A DNA stretch of 64,000 bases from Flammeovirga sp. EKP202 (GCF_014534745.1 NZ_JACVVP010000008.1:124001-188000), one strand, 5' to 3'. Shown: positions 8,160 through 17,725, counted from the first letter of the stretch. A program made the numbers and translations. The notes: generated by a model not told the origin, from the letters alone.

Positions 8160-10451
8160 TTATTTTATTATTATAGATAATTTCAGACAACCGGTGTCAT
8201 CTGAGCTCATTTTAGGTTTTTCAACAACTTTAACTTTCCATTGTTCCACACCTTTAGAAGCAAGGTAATTGTTGATGGAATTGATTCTCATCTGAGTTAA
8301 AGTGTCAGTTTCTTTGATTTCGTGATTCTCATTTTCCTGAGAAAAATGAATGATTTCCAGCCTTAAGTCACTCCTTGGTTTTATAAATGAAGCGATGTCG
8401 TTTAGTGTTTTCTGATCTTCTCTAGAGATGTCAAATTCGTTTTCTACGAAATAATACCTCTGATCTAATATGCTATTATTTTCTTTGGAAAGACGCACTA
8501 CTTTATCACCTGTATCACCTCTCATACTATCCAGGGACGTTAATAAATCTGGATTTGCTTCATTAAATGCTCTTTCAATCAGATCTAATAAAGGAGTGTA
8601 ATAAGGGTCAGGACTACCTTTTGCTTGTTGAGAAATGACGGGGTCCAAGGCAGGGTCATCCAAAGCATTTAAAGAGGCTAAACCGTCCTTGTCTGTACGA
8701 TCAACAATCATATCCATTAACATCAAGAGAGCGTCATATCGAGCATCTGCGATGTCTTCTTTCTTATCTTTTATCTGATCAAAAGTGGTAACTTCAAATT
8801 GAGATTCTTCAGGTATAATATCATACCCAACCGTTTTATTCAGAACCACAATGTCTTTCATTTTGAAAGTCTTGATCAATTGATATCTATAAGTATCCTT
8901 AGGTAGATCAATTTTGATATTGTATAACTCTAACTCATTATGAGTAACCGTAATTGTATAATTCTTTCCAGGTAAAAGGATCATGAAAAACTTACCCGTA
9001 GAAGGGTCAGGGTCATAAACATATTTCTTATAAGTAATATTATCTTGATCTTTTACCGTTAGGCTAATTGGGATTTTTTGTCCATTTTTCTCTACTTCAA
9101 TATTTCCCGTTACAATGGCTCTTTTCATTTTGTGGACAGGCTTGAATATTGAATAGATGTCAAATCCACCTATTGCATCTTTATTTTGTCTGTTAGATGA
9201 AAAGTAGGAATATCTTTTACTAGGAATTTGAGAGAATTGTAATTCGTCATATGGAGAATTAATTGTCACTCCTAAGTTTTGAGGAGTTGACCAAGTAGCA
9301 CCTTCTTTTACAGATGTGACTAAATCAAAATCACCGATCGAAAGTGTACCATTTGTAGAATAATAAAGGGTTTTATTATCGTTATGTACAAATGGGTAGA
9401 TTTCGTCATATTCACTATTAATTGTTGGTCCTAGATTAATTGGTTTAGACCAATCATCCTTGCCAATTTTAATAGATTTATAAAGATCATAACCTCCTTG
9501 CCCTCCAGGTCTATCACTAGAAAAATAGATTGTAGTACCATTATTCGCTAAAAAGGCTCCTTTTTCATTATGTTCTGAATTGATTTTATCATTCAGCTTT
9601 TTAGGCTTTAACCATCTTCCCTTTTTTACTTTTGTTTCATAGATATTTCCTTTGCCAACAGGGTCGGTAAGGTATTCAATGTACAAAAGCATATAAGCCC
9701 CGTCTTGTATATAAAGTGGGTAAATATCTCTGAAGTCTTCGTTAAATTGAGGATAGGGGTGATGAAACTGAATTCCCTTTCGGTAAGAAAGGTAAATGTC
9801 ATCATCATTACTTTGTAGTTTTTCGGGAAGAAAGCGGTACTGATCTCCGTACACATAATTGAAACTGTCTCTTTGTCTTTTCGAACTGAAAATTAAGAAA
9901 TTGTCCAATTTGGAAATGATTGGAGATTTTTCATCATAAGAAGTATTGATGGGAATCTCCATGACTTGTGATGAAGTAGTATTACCTGTTGTTACTTTTT
10001 TTGAAAGGTTGATGGCGTTTTCGCATTGCTCAATTCTTAACCTTGCATCTTTAAAAACGGATTGTTCAACAGCTTGTTCATAAGCTTCTAAGTATTCATT
10101 ATAATAGTTGATTGCTTCAATATAGTTCTCTTTATAGTGAAGTAACCTCGCATAATAATAGTACTTTTCAGCAGGAATATCAGAACACGAATGTTCTATT
10201 AAGTATTTAAAATAAGGTTCAGCACCAGCCTTTGAAAATGGAGACTGATAAATACAAATACCTATTTTATACTTAATAGAACATGAAGTGATGTCTTTGA
10301 CGGCAATTTTCTCGTACATCGCCAAAGCTTCATAATATTGGCCTTCTTCAAAAAGTTTATCAGCATTTTCAATACTTACATTTTGTGCAACTACTGAACG
10401 TGATAAAATGAGAAGGAGAATAAAAACTATATAGTGCTTTCTTGAATTCAG
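8160..10451 (-). CDS. TPR / PD40 propeller / OmpA-like C-terminal protein
   Basis: Envelope protein with a TPR region (about residues 25-130), PD40/WD40-like propeller repeats (about 150-430, with IYFSSDRPGGQGGYDLY and YFSSNRQ), a carboxypeptidase-regulatory-like beta domain (about 440-520) and a degenerate OmpA-like domain at the C-terminus (about 650-763). The first conventional start is a TTG at 10325, but that would cut off a perfect in-frame signal peptide and half a TPR helix: the frame upstream reads NSRKHYIVFILLLILSRSV then VAQ. No ATG, GTG or TTG lies in that extension; I set the start at CTG 10451, with ATC 10460 an alternative. The upstream gene stops at 10464-10466, suggesting coupled translation. 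By position it could play the YfiB role toward YfiR. Confidence 0.82.
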   Translation of the reverse strand: MNSRKHYIVFILLLILSRSVVAQNVSIENADKLFEEGQYYEALAMYEKIAVKDITSCSIKYKIGICIYQSPFSKAGAEPYFKYLIEHSCSDIPAEKYYYYARLLHYKENYIEAINYYNEYLEAYEQAVEQSVFKDARLRIEQCENAINLSKKVTTGNTTSSQVMEIPINTSYDEKSPIISKLDNFLIFSSKRQRDSFNYVYGDQYRFLPEKLQSNDDDIYLSYRKGIQFHHPYPQFNEDFRDIYPLYIQDGAYMLLYIEYLTDPVGKGNIYETKVKKGRWLKPKKLNDKINSEHNEKGAFLANNGTTIYFSSDRPGGQGGYDLYKSIKIGKDDWSKPINLGPTINSEYDEIYPFVHNDNKTLYYSTNGTLSIGDFDLVTSVKEGATWSTPQNLGVTINSPYDELQFSQIPSKRYSYFSSNRQNKDAIGGFDIYSIFKPVHKMKRAIVTGNIEVEKNGQKIPISLTVKDQDNITYKKYVYDPDPSTGKFFMILLPGKNYTITVTHNELELYNIKIDLPKDTYRYQLIKTFKMKDIVVLNKTVGYDIIPEESQFEVTTFDQIKDKKEDIADARYDALLMLMDMIVDRTDKDGLASLNALDDPALDPVISQQAKGSPDPYYTPLLDLIERAFNEANPDLLTSLDSMRGDTGDKVVRLSKENNSILDQRYYFVENEFDISREDQKTLNDIASFIKPRSDLRLEIIHFSQENENHEIKETDTLTQMRINSINNYLASKGVEQWKVKVVEKPKMSSDDTGCLKLSIIIK

Positions 10452-10463
10452 AAGTTCGATAGT

Positions 10464-11684
10464 TTAAATAGAACCATTTGGATTTGTTCTTATCAATAAG
10501 ATACCAAAATTGTTTTGGTCACTTGTTTGCTTCGACCCAACTATGATTAGATCTTGATTGGCAGCTTCTAGAACAGCATAACCTCTTTGTTCTTTTACAC
10601 CCCCAATAGATTTTTCCCATAGTTTATTACCATTAGCGTCCAGTTTTACAAGCAATGTGTTAAAACCGTCCAAACTAGTATTATCTCCGTATTCATCTGG
10701 AACCCATACTTCAGTATAACCTACGACAGCAAACCCACCATCGCTAGTAACTGTAATGCCATTACCTTCGTCATAGCTAAGGCCTCCGAAAGATTTATGC
10801 CATTGTTGTACTCCGCTAGCATCCGTTTTTACGACCCAGCAATCTAAACTTGCTTCAGCAAAAGTATAGGAGTAACCTACTATGGCAAAGCCGCCATCAG
10901 GAGTTTGTACAAACTGATTCGCTTTTTCAGTGTCACCACCGCCATACGTTTTTTCCCATTTTAATGTTCCATCTAAACCGATGTTAAACATCCAAATGTC
11001 CCACTTTCCTTTTCCAGAAGATTCAGTGTTTCCAATGATTGTATAACCACCTTCAGATATGGCGATATCGACGGCCTCATCATTTTTAGCTCCACCGTAA
11101 GTTTTTCTCCATTCTTCAGTACCGTTTCCATCAATTTTTAAGACGAAAGCATCGCCGCTAGGATCTTCACTATCTAAAGTGATAATCTTACCACCAATGA
11201 TGTAACCACCATCTTCAGTGGCTTTGATACAAGTCCCTTCTTCAATTGAAACTTGGTCGCCATAAGTATGTCTCCAAACCAATTTACCTCTAGCATCAAC
11301 TTTCACCACCCAAGTATCTTTGATGTCTACACTAAATCCATAAGAATCTGAGCTTCCTACTGTAATGTAACCGCCATCTTTAGTTTGGATGATATCATAT
11401 ACTTCTTCTGTTTCGGTATCTCCAAATTTGAAATTCCATATGACATTTCCTCCATCATCCACTTTCCACAAACTCATGTCCATATTACCACTTGTTCCAA
11501 TTGAACGTCCAGCGATAACATATCCACTGTCATGAGCTTTCACAATTGCTCTTCCAATATCATACTTTCCGCCACCAAGCACCTTGTTAAAACTCGATAG
11601 AATTTTGGAAGGTGGGGTAGTTGAGAATCCAAAACTAGAGGTTAATAAACCAATAAGTAGTAGTATAAAAAAGTTTCTTTTCAT
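10464..11684 (-). CDS. Secreted seven-repeat beta-propeller protein
   Basis: 406 residues beginning with a signal peptide (KRNFFILLLIGLLTSSFGFS). The mature part is seven near-identical ~50-residue repeats, each with a pattern like W-K-YGG-DEA-I-DGGY-I-VGYT-S-D-WVVK-DA-G. This predicts a seven-bladed beta-propeller. Such repeats are common in exported proteins of Bacteroidota and usually bind other proteins or glycans; no catalytic residues are evident. It heads the operon with the OmpA-like protein, YfiR and the hybrid kinase, with the next start only a few bases after its stop, so it may be an outer part of the same sensing system. That last point is inference from location. Confidence 0.85.
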   Translation of the reverse strand: MKRNFFILLLIGLLTSSFGFSTTPPSKILSSFNKVLGGGKYDIGRAIVKAHDSGYVIAGRSIGTSGNMDMSLWKVDDGGNVIWNFKFGDTETEEVYDIIQTKDGGYITVGSSDSYGFSVDIKDTWVVKVDARGKLVWRHTYGDQVSIEEGTCIKATEDGGYIIGGKIITLDSEDPSGDAFVLKIDGNGTEEWRKTYGGAKNDEAVDIAISEGGYTIIGNTESSGKGKWDIWMFNIGLDGTLKWEKTYGGGDTEKANQFVQTPDGGFAIVGYSYTFAEASLDCWVVKTDASGVQQWHKSFGGLSYDEGNGITVTSDGGFAVVGYTEVWVPDEYGDNTSLDGFNTLLVKLDANGNKLWEKSIGGVKEQRGYAVLEAANQDLIIVGSKQTSDQNNFGILLIRTNPNGSI

Positions 11685-11750
11685 TCTAGATTATTTAGGT
11701 CTTTTGAAGACATCTCATCTTTACAACGACCAAAATTAAGTTTTATTCTA

Positions 11751-12824
11751 TTAAACCATTTTTACGTAACTTCCTAAGAAGGTAATGGTGTCAGGGTATA
11801 CTCTTATAACTTCCTGAATTTTACTTTCTTCATAGTGACCATCAAAATCAATCAAGAACCAATATTTGAAATTATCTTTTTCTTTGGCAGGTCTACTTTC
11901 AATTTTAGTAAGGTTAATATCACGCTGTCTAAATTCTTCCAAGAAGTTTGCCAAATCTCCAGGGTGATTGCCAATTTTTGCAAGAATAGATGTTTTGTCC
12001 TTTCCAGATTTTTGATTTACAAGGTCTTTCGCAAGAATCAAGAATCTAGTAGTGTTGTCTTGACTGTCTTCTATGTTGTTGTAAATGATAGGTAGTTTAT
12101 AAAGTTTTGCTGCAATTTGTGAACAGATAGCAGCTGCACCTTCTTCTTCTAATGCAAGTTTGGCAGCTTTAGAAGTTGAAGCTACTTGAATGAGACGAAT
12201 GTCCTCATCGAAATAATCTTCAATAAACTGTCTACACTGTCTAAACGCAATATCTTTAGAATATATTTTCTTAATCTTAGATAAATCATCTGTTTTTGAT
12301 GCCAAAGTGAAATTTACAGATAACGGCAATTCGGCTACGATCTTCACATTACGATAGCAAAGTTGATCGATTGTTTCAGCTACAGTTCCTTCTTGATTGT
12401 TTTCAATTGGAACTACACCGAAACGTACCCTTCCTGTTTCGACATTATCAAAAACAGATTTTATAGTTTTCAAGGAAATGTATTCACTCATTGCTCCAAA
12501 TCTGCTTTCTGCAGCTTGGTGTGTATAACTTCCTTCAGGTCCTAAAAATGCTACTTTCTCTGGTAGTTCAATATTTCTACTTACTGCAAAAACTTCTAAA
12601 AAGATAGCTTCAATAGCGGCATGATTTAATGTGCCTTCGTCTGCTTTTGAGATAGAGTGTAATCGATCAATGATTGATTTTTCTCTTTCAGGTCTATAAA
12701 TAGCCGTTTTTTCGTGTTTTTTTAACTCTCCGACTTGTTTTACGACATTCATTCTTTCGTTTAACAAACGAAGAATTTGATTGTCTATAGCATCTATTTG
12801 ATTTCTTAACGACAGTAAGTCCAT
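11751..12824 (-). CDS. pheA: Bifunctional chorismate mutase / prephenate dehydratase
   Basis: Makes phenylpyruvate from chorismate via prephenate for phenylalanine synthesis. Residues 1-85 form an AroQ-type chorismate mutase (LRNQIDAIDNQILRLLNER, then YRPEREKSII). Residues about 90-270 form prephenate dehydratase (VAFLGPEGSYTHQAA, a GVVPIENNQEG motif, and the TTRFLIL end motif). Residues about 280-357 form a regulatory ACT domain with the ESRPAKEK motif that binds phenylalanine in known enzymes. The order and the 357-residue length are normal for a P-protein. It is cytoplasmic and transcribed separately from the next operon. Confidence 0.96.
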   Translation of the reverse strand: MDLLSLRNQIDAIDNQILRLLNERMNVVKQVGELKKHEKTAIYRPEREKSIIDRLHSISKADEGTLNHAAIEAIFLEVFAVSRNIELPEKVAFLGPEGSYTHQAAESRFGAMSEYISLKTIKSVFDNVETGRVRFGVVPIENNQEGTVAETIDQLCYRNVKIVAELPLSVNFTLASKTDDLSKIKKIYSKDIAFRQCRQFIEDYFDEDIRLIQVASTSKAAKLALEEEGAAAICSQIAAKLYKLPIIYNNIEDSQDNTTRFLILAKDLVNQKSGKDKTSILAKIGNHPGDLANFLEEFRQRDINLTKIESRPAKEKDNFKYWFLIDFDGHYEESKIQEVIRVYPDTITFLGSYVKMV

Positions 12825-12912
12825 CTTAACCGCACCTTTAGTGAAAATAAAATATGAATTAAAGTGGTGATAAATTACAATTACTCACTCACTTCATAAT
12901 AGTTACATCCTA

Positions 12913-12920
12913 CAAAACTA
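12913..12920 (-). promoter_or_regulatory. Possible pheA -7 element
   Basis: On the minus strand this reads TAGTTTTG, a match to the Bacteroidota TAnnTTTG -7 motif, about 90 bases before the pheA start. No convincing TTTG -33 partner is seen, so this is tentative. Confidence 0.3.
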
Positions 12921-12940
12921 TAAAAAAAAAGCAAAAAAAA

Positions 12941-12965
12941 GGGCAGAAGTCAATGTCTTCTGCCC
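12941..12965 (-). terminator. Terminator of the 142-aa secreted protein gene
   Basis: The stem GGGCAGAAG / CTTCTGCCC (9 bp, 7-base loop) is followed on the minus strand by a long T-rich tract. It lies 20 bases past the stop of the gene at 12986-13414. Confidence 0.88.
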
Positions 12966-12985
12966 TGATTGTATTTTTTTATGTT

Positions 12986-13414
12986 TTATCTCTTAAATCC
13001 AAGTACTGCAGCACCGCAATAACTCTTAGAATCTTTGAAAGTAAAACTTAAATAATAGATTCCTGTTGAAGTACATTTGTAAGTCCAAGTACCTAAGAAA
13101 CGGTTATTGTAAAAACTAGAAATGATTCTACGTCTTTTGGCATTGTATAATGTACTGATTAAACCTTGAGCACCACCATCTTTACCTGAGATAGTAATTT
13201 GGTAGCTTGTGTCTTTTGCTAATACACAAGTATACTCAATTTTACGTCTAGTACCATTTCTACCATCAATTCTGTAACTTTTTGAGAATTGGAAACCTGG
13301 GTTTAATTCCTTCATACTTTTTGTTACATAAAGTTCTGCGTTACATTGCGCTGAAGCTTCATTGAATGCAAAAAGAGCGAAGATTAATGAGAATGCTAAG
13401 AATATCTTTTTCAT
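12986..13414 (-). CDS. Small secreted protein of unknown function, 142 aa
   Basis: I place the start at the ATG at 13414 because it begins a clean signal peptide (MKKIFLAFSLIFALFAFNEASAQ); a GTG six codons upstream is the alternative. The mature protein of about 120 residues is basic, with four cysteines that could form two disulfides, and alternating beta-strand-like segments ending in a YYLSFTFKDS region. I do not recognise the family. It lies 34 bases after another secreted protein and downstream of the large ABC protein, so the three may be one transcript. Confidence 0.85.
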   Translation of the reverse strand: MKKIFLAFSLIFALFAFNEASAQCNAELYVTKSMKELNPGFQFSKSYRIDGRNGTRRKIEYTCVLAKDTSYQITISGKDGGAQGLISTLYNAKRRRIISSFYNNRFLGTWTYKCTSTGIYYLSFTFKDSKSYCGAAVLGFKR

Positions 13415-13448
13415 TGTTCTGTATTTTTTCACTTAAGAAGTAATCTTA

Positions 13449-14351
13449 TTATCTAATTACCTTGTTACGGATAGATTTCAATAAACTTGTGATTTTTTGG
13501 ATATCACCGTCAGTTACATGGACTACGCTTCTAGTACCATCTGTAACAACAAGTACGCCATCAATTTCTTCCATAGTAGGTTCTCCTACGATTACCTCGA
13601 CTTCAATTTGATCATAAATCTCTTGTAAAGCAGTGAGGTCATTAATCAAGTCCTCAAAACCTGGGCTTGATTTGTATATATCTAAAACTAGAAGTAATTG
13701 ATCTAAAACAATTTTTTGATCACCAATCTTATCTTTTAAAAGATCATTTGGTTCACGTGCATTTACCATTGCAGTAAGGTAAACTGCCTCAATCCAACCA
13801 CCTGTTAAAATCAGAGCACTAACATTCTCTCTTTTTCTTTCAGCAAGGTTGTTATTAATTTTTTCAAAGTTTAAAGTAGTAGTTTGGATAAGTTCATCTA
13901 ATCTATTTGAACTTTCTGCTAACTCTTTAATTGTTTCGTAGTCAAAAAATGCTCCAATTCCTAACCCGTCAGCAAGATCTTTTACTGAGTTTAAGAAGCT
14001 AATTGCATCCTGATTTTTTCCATAAATGTTCGCAAAGCCAAGGTCAGTACCGTAAATTCCTAGGTTTAATGCTTTTTGAAAAGTAGTGTTATATCTTGAA
14101 ACAGCGTCTGGCGTATTTAAATCGCTTTTATTGTAAACTGTTCCATTCTCTTTAATTAGAACTGAAATTTCAAGAGGAGAAGGGATAGATTCTAAAACCT
14201 CACCTACTGGTAATATCTCTTGTTCAATGTGAGAAGGGTATACCCCGATGTTTGTATTTTTTACCTTTTCACTAGGTAATTCTCCAGCTTGAGCGAACGA
14301 GGAAGCTAAGAGTACCGATGCGGCTAATGTATTAAGATATTTGGTTTTCAT
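13449..14351 (-). CDS. Secreted helical protein of unknown function, 300 aa
   Basis: Starts with a signal peptide (KTKYLNTLAASVLLASSFAQA). The mature part, from about residue 60 on, is mostly alpha-helical with a possible coiled coil (about 150-190) and hydrophobic helices such as SALILTGGWIEAVYLTAMV. A C-terminal helix follows. It resembles conserved periplasmic proteins seen in Bacteroidota, but I cannot name a family. It starts 62 bases after the stop of the large ABC protein gene and ends 34 bases before the small secreted protein gene. Confidence 0.85.
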   Translation of the reverse strand: MKTKYLNTLAASVLLASSFAQAGELPSEKVKNTNIGVYPSHIEQEILPVGEVLESIPSPLEISVLIKENGTVYNKSDLNTPDAVSRYNTTFQKALNLGIYGTDLGFANIYGKNQDAISFLNSVKDLADGLGIGAFFDYETIKELAESSNRLDELIQTTTLNFEKINNNLAERKRENVSALILTGGWIEAVYLTAMVNAREPNDLLKDKIGDQKIVLDQLLLVLDIYKSSPGFEDLINDLTALQEIYDQIEVEVIVGEPTMEEIDGVLVVTDGTRSVVHVTDGDIQKITSLLKSIRNKVIR

Positions 14352-14413
14352 CTTATTCTGGTTTTCTAAGATAGTTGCTATCCAAAATATAAGAGGATAA
14401 TTAACAGTTGTGT

Positions 14414-17400
14414 TTATGCTTCTTTAGAGACAATCTTTGTAAAAATTACTTCAACCCCTTCAATCAGTTTCTTTAATAATTCAAAATAAAGAGTGAAGTA
14501 CAAAAGAATAGACATCATCCAAATCCACAGTACATTAAATGTAAATGTGTCAATATATGTGCCAAAAAATTTCTTTGCAGGGGCAAAAAGGTGAGTTCTA
14601 TAATCCAAAACTCCAGCAGTATTCTCTTTAATAAAGAAAATTGGATCTATAAGTTGCACAATTCTATTATGATCAACAACAGTTCTATTAAGAACAGTTT
14701 TGTTTTTCACGAAAGTTTCTAGTTGATCATTGTAATATTTATCTTTTGATTCCGATAAATTGAATTCTTCACCCATTTCTTTCTTCATTTCATAGATCTT
14801 AGCATCTCTTTGTTCTTCTGCTTTGATCAAGAAATCATTATAGAAAATAGACGATTCATAAAGAATTTTTCTGAACTGATTGCCTTCACTAGAAGTGATT
14901 TTTCCATCTTCCATGAAAGACATTACAGTTGCTTTTTTCTCCTTACTTGTCGTGAAGAATAAATCAGAATTAATTTCATTGGTTAATGTAAGAATGTCAT
15001 CGGCTAATATCTTAGCAGTACTATCATTTGTATTCTTACTATTTAATTGAGCATTATAAAGGATTTCTTCCATTCTTGGTTCCCAATATGCACTCTTGTA
15101 GTTACTTTGACTTAATTGCATATCTACTTCAAAGAATGGTCTCTCATATCTGTTATTTTTAAATTGCTCAACAGATAAACCTTCATAAGCCCATCTAGAA
15201 GCCATAATATCAGCAATTAGAGGTGTCTTACCATGTTCACTAATGGTATTATTTAATTTACTAAAATCAAATATCAAACCACTCAAAATCATTTGAGGAA
15301 TCAGCAGAATTGGAATTAATATATATACCGTAATTGCTGAATTAAATGCAGAAGAAATGTTCAAACCGATCAAGTTGGCATGACAAGAAACAGTAAATAG
15401 AATTAGCCAATACTGATATGTCAAATCTGGAATCTCCAATAAGGTGTTACCTATAAGTACAAAGGTAAATGTTTGTACAGCGGAGAACCCAAATAATATG
15501 ATCAACTTAGAGAATAGATAACTAGATCGACTGAGGTTTAGGAAGGACTCCCTTTTCTTAATCTTTCTGTCTTTAATAATCTCTTCAGCACTTACTGTCA
15601 TACCCATAAATAATGCTACCAAAATAGCAATTAGGATATAAGCAGGAACGTTTTCATTATGCCTGAATACATAATCCGAGTCATTATCTTTGATGTAATA
15701 AATAACCCAAGAAAGTAAAATAGCTAAGAAAGGAGCCTCTAATAAGTTGATCAATAAATACTGTTTATTACTGAATTTCGCTAAGAAATCACGGATCGTA
15801 AAAATAACAGTTTGTTTTATCTTGGAAGGAATTCTTAAGGTCTTTGGTGGATCAACATGTACTTCTTCAACTTCTTGTTTTTGGAAAGTTTCTGAATATA
15901 CTTTATACCAATCCTGAGGAGTAGCCTTCCTTTTGTTAGTGAATTCACCATATTCATCCACAACTTGAGCTTCAATGATGTTGAAGAGCTGTTCAGGGTT
16001 CACATTACCACAAGTGTTACATTGTCCTTGGTCACTATCCACTTGTCCTGCAGCACTCTTAAAGTGTGTTATGGCCTCAATTGGATTACCATAAAATACC
16101 GGATATCCACCTGTGTCTAATAACCACATCTTATCAAACATCTTATAGATATCTGATGAAGGTTGGTGAATTACCACAAATATCAATTTACCTTTTAATG
16201 ATAATTCCTTTAAAAGGTCAATAACATTTTCAGAATCTCTAGAAGATAAACCTGAAGTAGGTTCATCCACAAACATCACTGCTGGTTCACGAATAAGTTC
16301 TAAAGCAATATTTAGACGTTTACGCTGACCACCTGAAATCTTTTTGTTTAGAACATTACCTACTACTAAGTGTGCAATTCTATCTAAACCTAAACTAAGA
16401 AGAACTTCGTTTACCTTATCTGTTAACTCCGCTTCGTTCATGTCTTTGAAACAAAGCTTTGCATTGTAGTAAAGGTTTTGGAATACTGTTAATTCTTCAA
16501 TAAGAAGGTCATCTTGAGCAATGTAACCAATGACACCCTCAATTTTATCTTTTTCTTTGTGGAGGTTGTACCCGTTAATTCTCACTTCACCATTGGACGG
16601 AGTTTCCAATCCAGCAAGTACGTTAAGAAGGGTTGTTTTACCTGCACCAGAGGCTCCCATAATCCCAACAAGTTGACCGGTGTTTTCACCAAAGTTAATA
16701 TCGCGAAGACCAACTTGTCCATTAGGGAATTTATATTCTAAATTCTCAACAATGAAAGAGATATTGCCACCAATTTCATCTGAGTTGTATTTGTTTACTA
16801 AATCACTGTAGTATAGCGGAGCTCCTTTAGGTGTCTTGAAAATACTACCAGGAGAAAATAAATGAACCGTATTTGCTGCTACAGGCTGACCATTTAAGTA
16901 AATAGTGTCTTTACCTGTATATTTTGTGAAGTATAAAGCAACACTCTTTAGTCTGATGAAAATGATTTCACCATCTAAAAGTCCAGAATCAATAAATTTG
17001 ATTTTACTTCCTTCAGGAGGCATTTCGTCATCGAAAATAAGAATATCTTCATTATCAATTTTTGAAGAGTGGGATTCAATGACAAAACGTTCTAATAACT
17101 TGTACTCTGGAGAAGGGATATTAAATACATCAGCTACCGTGTGTATAATATCCATTCTTTGTGGGGTAAATGATTTATCTGAGGCCACAAGTTCCAATAG
17201 CTTCACCATTACGATGATTTTCTGCTTTTGGTCAAGTGTCTTATTGATTTTTCTACAAAGAGAAAGTGTTCTTACCGAGTTTCTCACCGATACAGCATCG
17301 GATACTGTGTCGTCAGCATTTTCGCCTCTTGCAGCTCTCTTTTTTGCAGCTTTTGCTTTTCTTTTTGCAATACGATCTTCTTCATCTTTGATAAGTTGAT

Positions 17401-17554
17401 CATATAGCTCAATATATTCTTCAACAGAACGTTTCTCAAGTTCTTGGTTCAAGAAGTTGATGACGAAATTCCTTTCCGTTTCTGTTAATCCTTCATCTTG
17501 TGTAGAGATGATAGCAAAAAGTTGCGTCAGTGCCTTTAATATTTCTTCACTCAT
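14414..17554 (-). CDS. ABCG-type ABC transporter, fused ATPase and membrane domain, 1046 aa
   Basis: A half-transporter of the White/ABCG arrangement, with the ATPase before the membrane part. Residues 1-190 are a soluble helical, TerB-like region with a charged linker rich in Lys/Ala/Arg. Residues about 195-260 look FHA-like (beta-rich, NGQPVAANTVHLFSPGSIF). The ATPase spans about 265-500: Walker A GASGAGKTT (near 300), signature ISGGQRKR, Walker B VMFVDEPTSG and an H-loop VIHQPS. The membrane region begins near 590, with about six hydrophobic segments and a large soluble insert (about 790-960) before the last helix. A CxxC pair (QCNTCG) lies just past the ATPase. The substrate is unknown; the two secreted proteins that follow are possible partners. 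Confidence 0.9.
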   Translation of the reverse strand: MSEEILKALTQLFAIISTQDEGLTETERNFVINFLNQELEKRSVEEYIELYDQLIKDEEDRIAKRKAKAAKKRAARGENADDTVSDAVSVRNSVRTLSLCRKINKTLDQKQKIIVMVKLLELVASDKSFTPQRMDIIHTVADVFNIPSPEYKLLERFVIESHSSKIDNEDILIFDDEMPPEGSKIKFIDSGLLDGEIIFIRLKSVALYFTKYTGKDTIYLNGQPVAANTVHLFSPGSIFKTPKGAPLYYSDLVNKYNSDEIGGNISFIVENLEYKFPNGQVGLRDINFGENTGQLVGIMGASGAGKTTLLNVLAGLETPSNGEVRINGYNLHKEKDKIEGVIGYIAQDDLLIEELTVFQNLYYNAKLCFKDMNEAELTDKVNEVLLSLGLDRIAHLVVGNVLNKKISGGQRKRLNIALELIREPAVMFVDEPTSGLSSRDSENVIDLLKELSLKGKLIFVVIHQPSSDIYKMFDKMWLLDTGGYPVFYGNPIEAITHFKSAAGQVDSDQGQCNTCGNVNPEQLFNIIEAQVVDEYGEFTNKRKATPQDWYKVYSETFQKQEVEEVHVDPPKTLRIPSKIKQTVIFTIRDFLAKFSNKQYLLINLLEAPFLAILLSWVIYYIKDNDSDYVFRHNENVPAYILIAILVALFMGMTVSAEEIIKDRKIKKRESFLNLSRSSYLFSKLIILFGFSAVQTFTFVLIGNTLLEIPDLTYQYWLILFTVSCHANLIGLNISSAFNSAITVYILIPILLIPQMILSGLIFDFSKLNNTISEHGKTPLIADIMASRWAYEGLSVEQFKNNRYERPFFEVDMQLSQSNYKSAYWEPRMEEILYNAQLNSKNTNDSTAKILADDILTLTNEINSDLFFTTSKEKKATVMSFMEDGKITSSEGNQFRKILYESSIFYNDFLIKAEEQRDAKIYEMKKEMGEEFNLSESKDKYYNDQLETFVKNKTVLNRTVVDHNRIVQLIDPIFFIKENTAGVLDYRTHLFAPAKKFFGTYIDTFTFNVLWIWMMSILLYFTLYFELLKKLIEGVEVIFTKIVSKEA

Positions 17555-17685
17555 AGATTGCCGACAATAGTTCGGAAATTCAATTCAAAACAAAAAATAA
17601 TATACACTCCATTGAGTATACATCTAATTAATGCAATAATGCTATTAAATATTGCATCAAAAACCGTTATTTATTAGATAAATAT

Positions 17686-17725
17686 AAAAAACACTTGGTT
17701 TTAAAGGAAAAGCCAAGTGTTTTTT
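17686..17725 (-). terminator. Terminator of the che-sia operon
   Basis: The stem ACACTTGG / CCAAGTGT is extended by A/T pairs and flanked by A- and T-tracts. On the minus strand it lies just after the siaC stop and ends the operon that begins at 24839. Confidence 0.85.

Noticed and set aside
10464-11684. Seven-repeat region considered as a tandem DNA repeat
   Set aside because: The repeats are seen at the protein level as propeller blades and have diverged at the DNA level.
12986-13432. GTG start at 13432 for the small secreted protein
   Set aside because: The ATG at 13414 begins a normal signal peptide, while the GTG adds six residues of no evident use.
16905-17399. A 164-residue plus-strand frame opposite the ABC transporter
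   Set aside because: It mirrors the coding of the TerB-like region and has no independent support such as a promoter or known motif.
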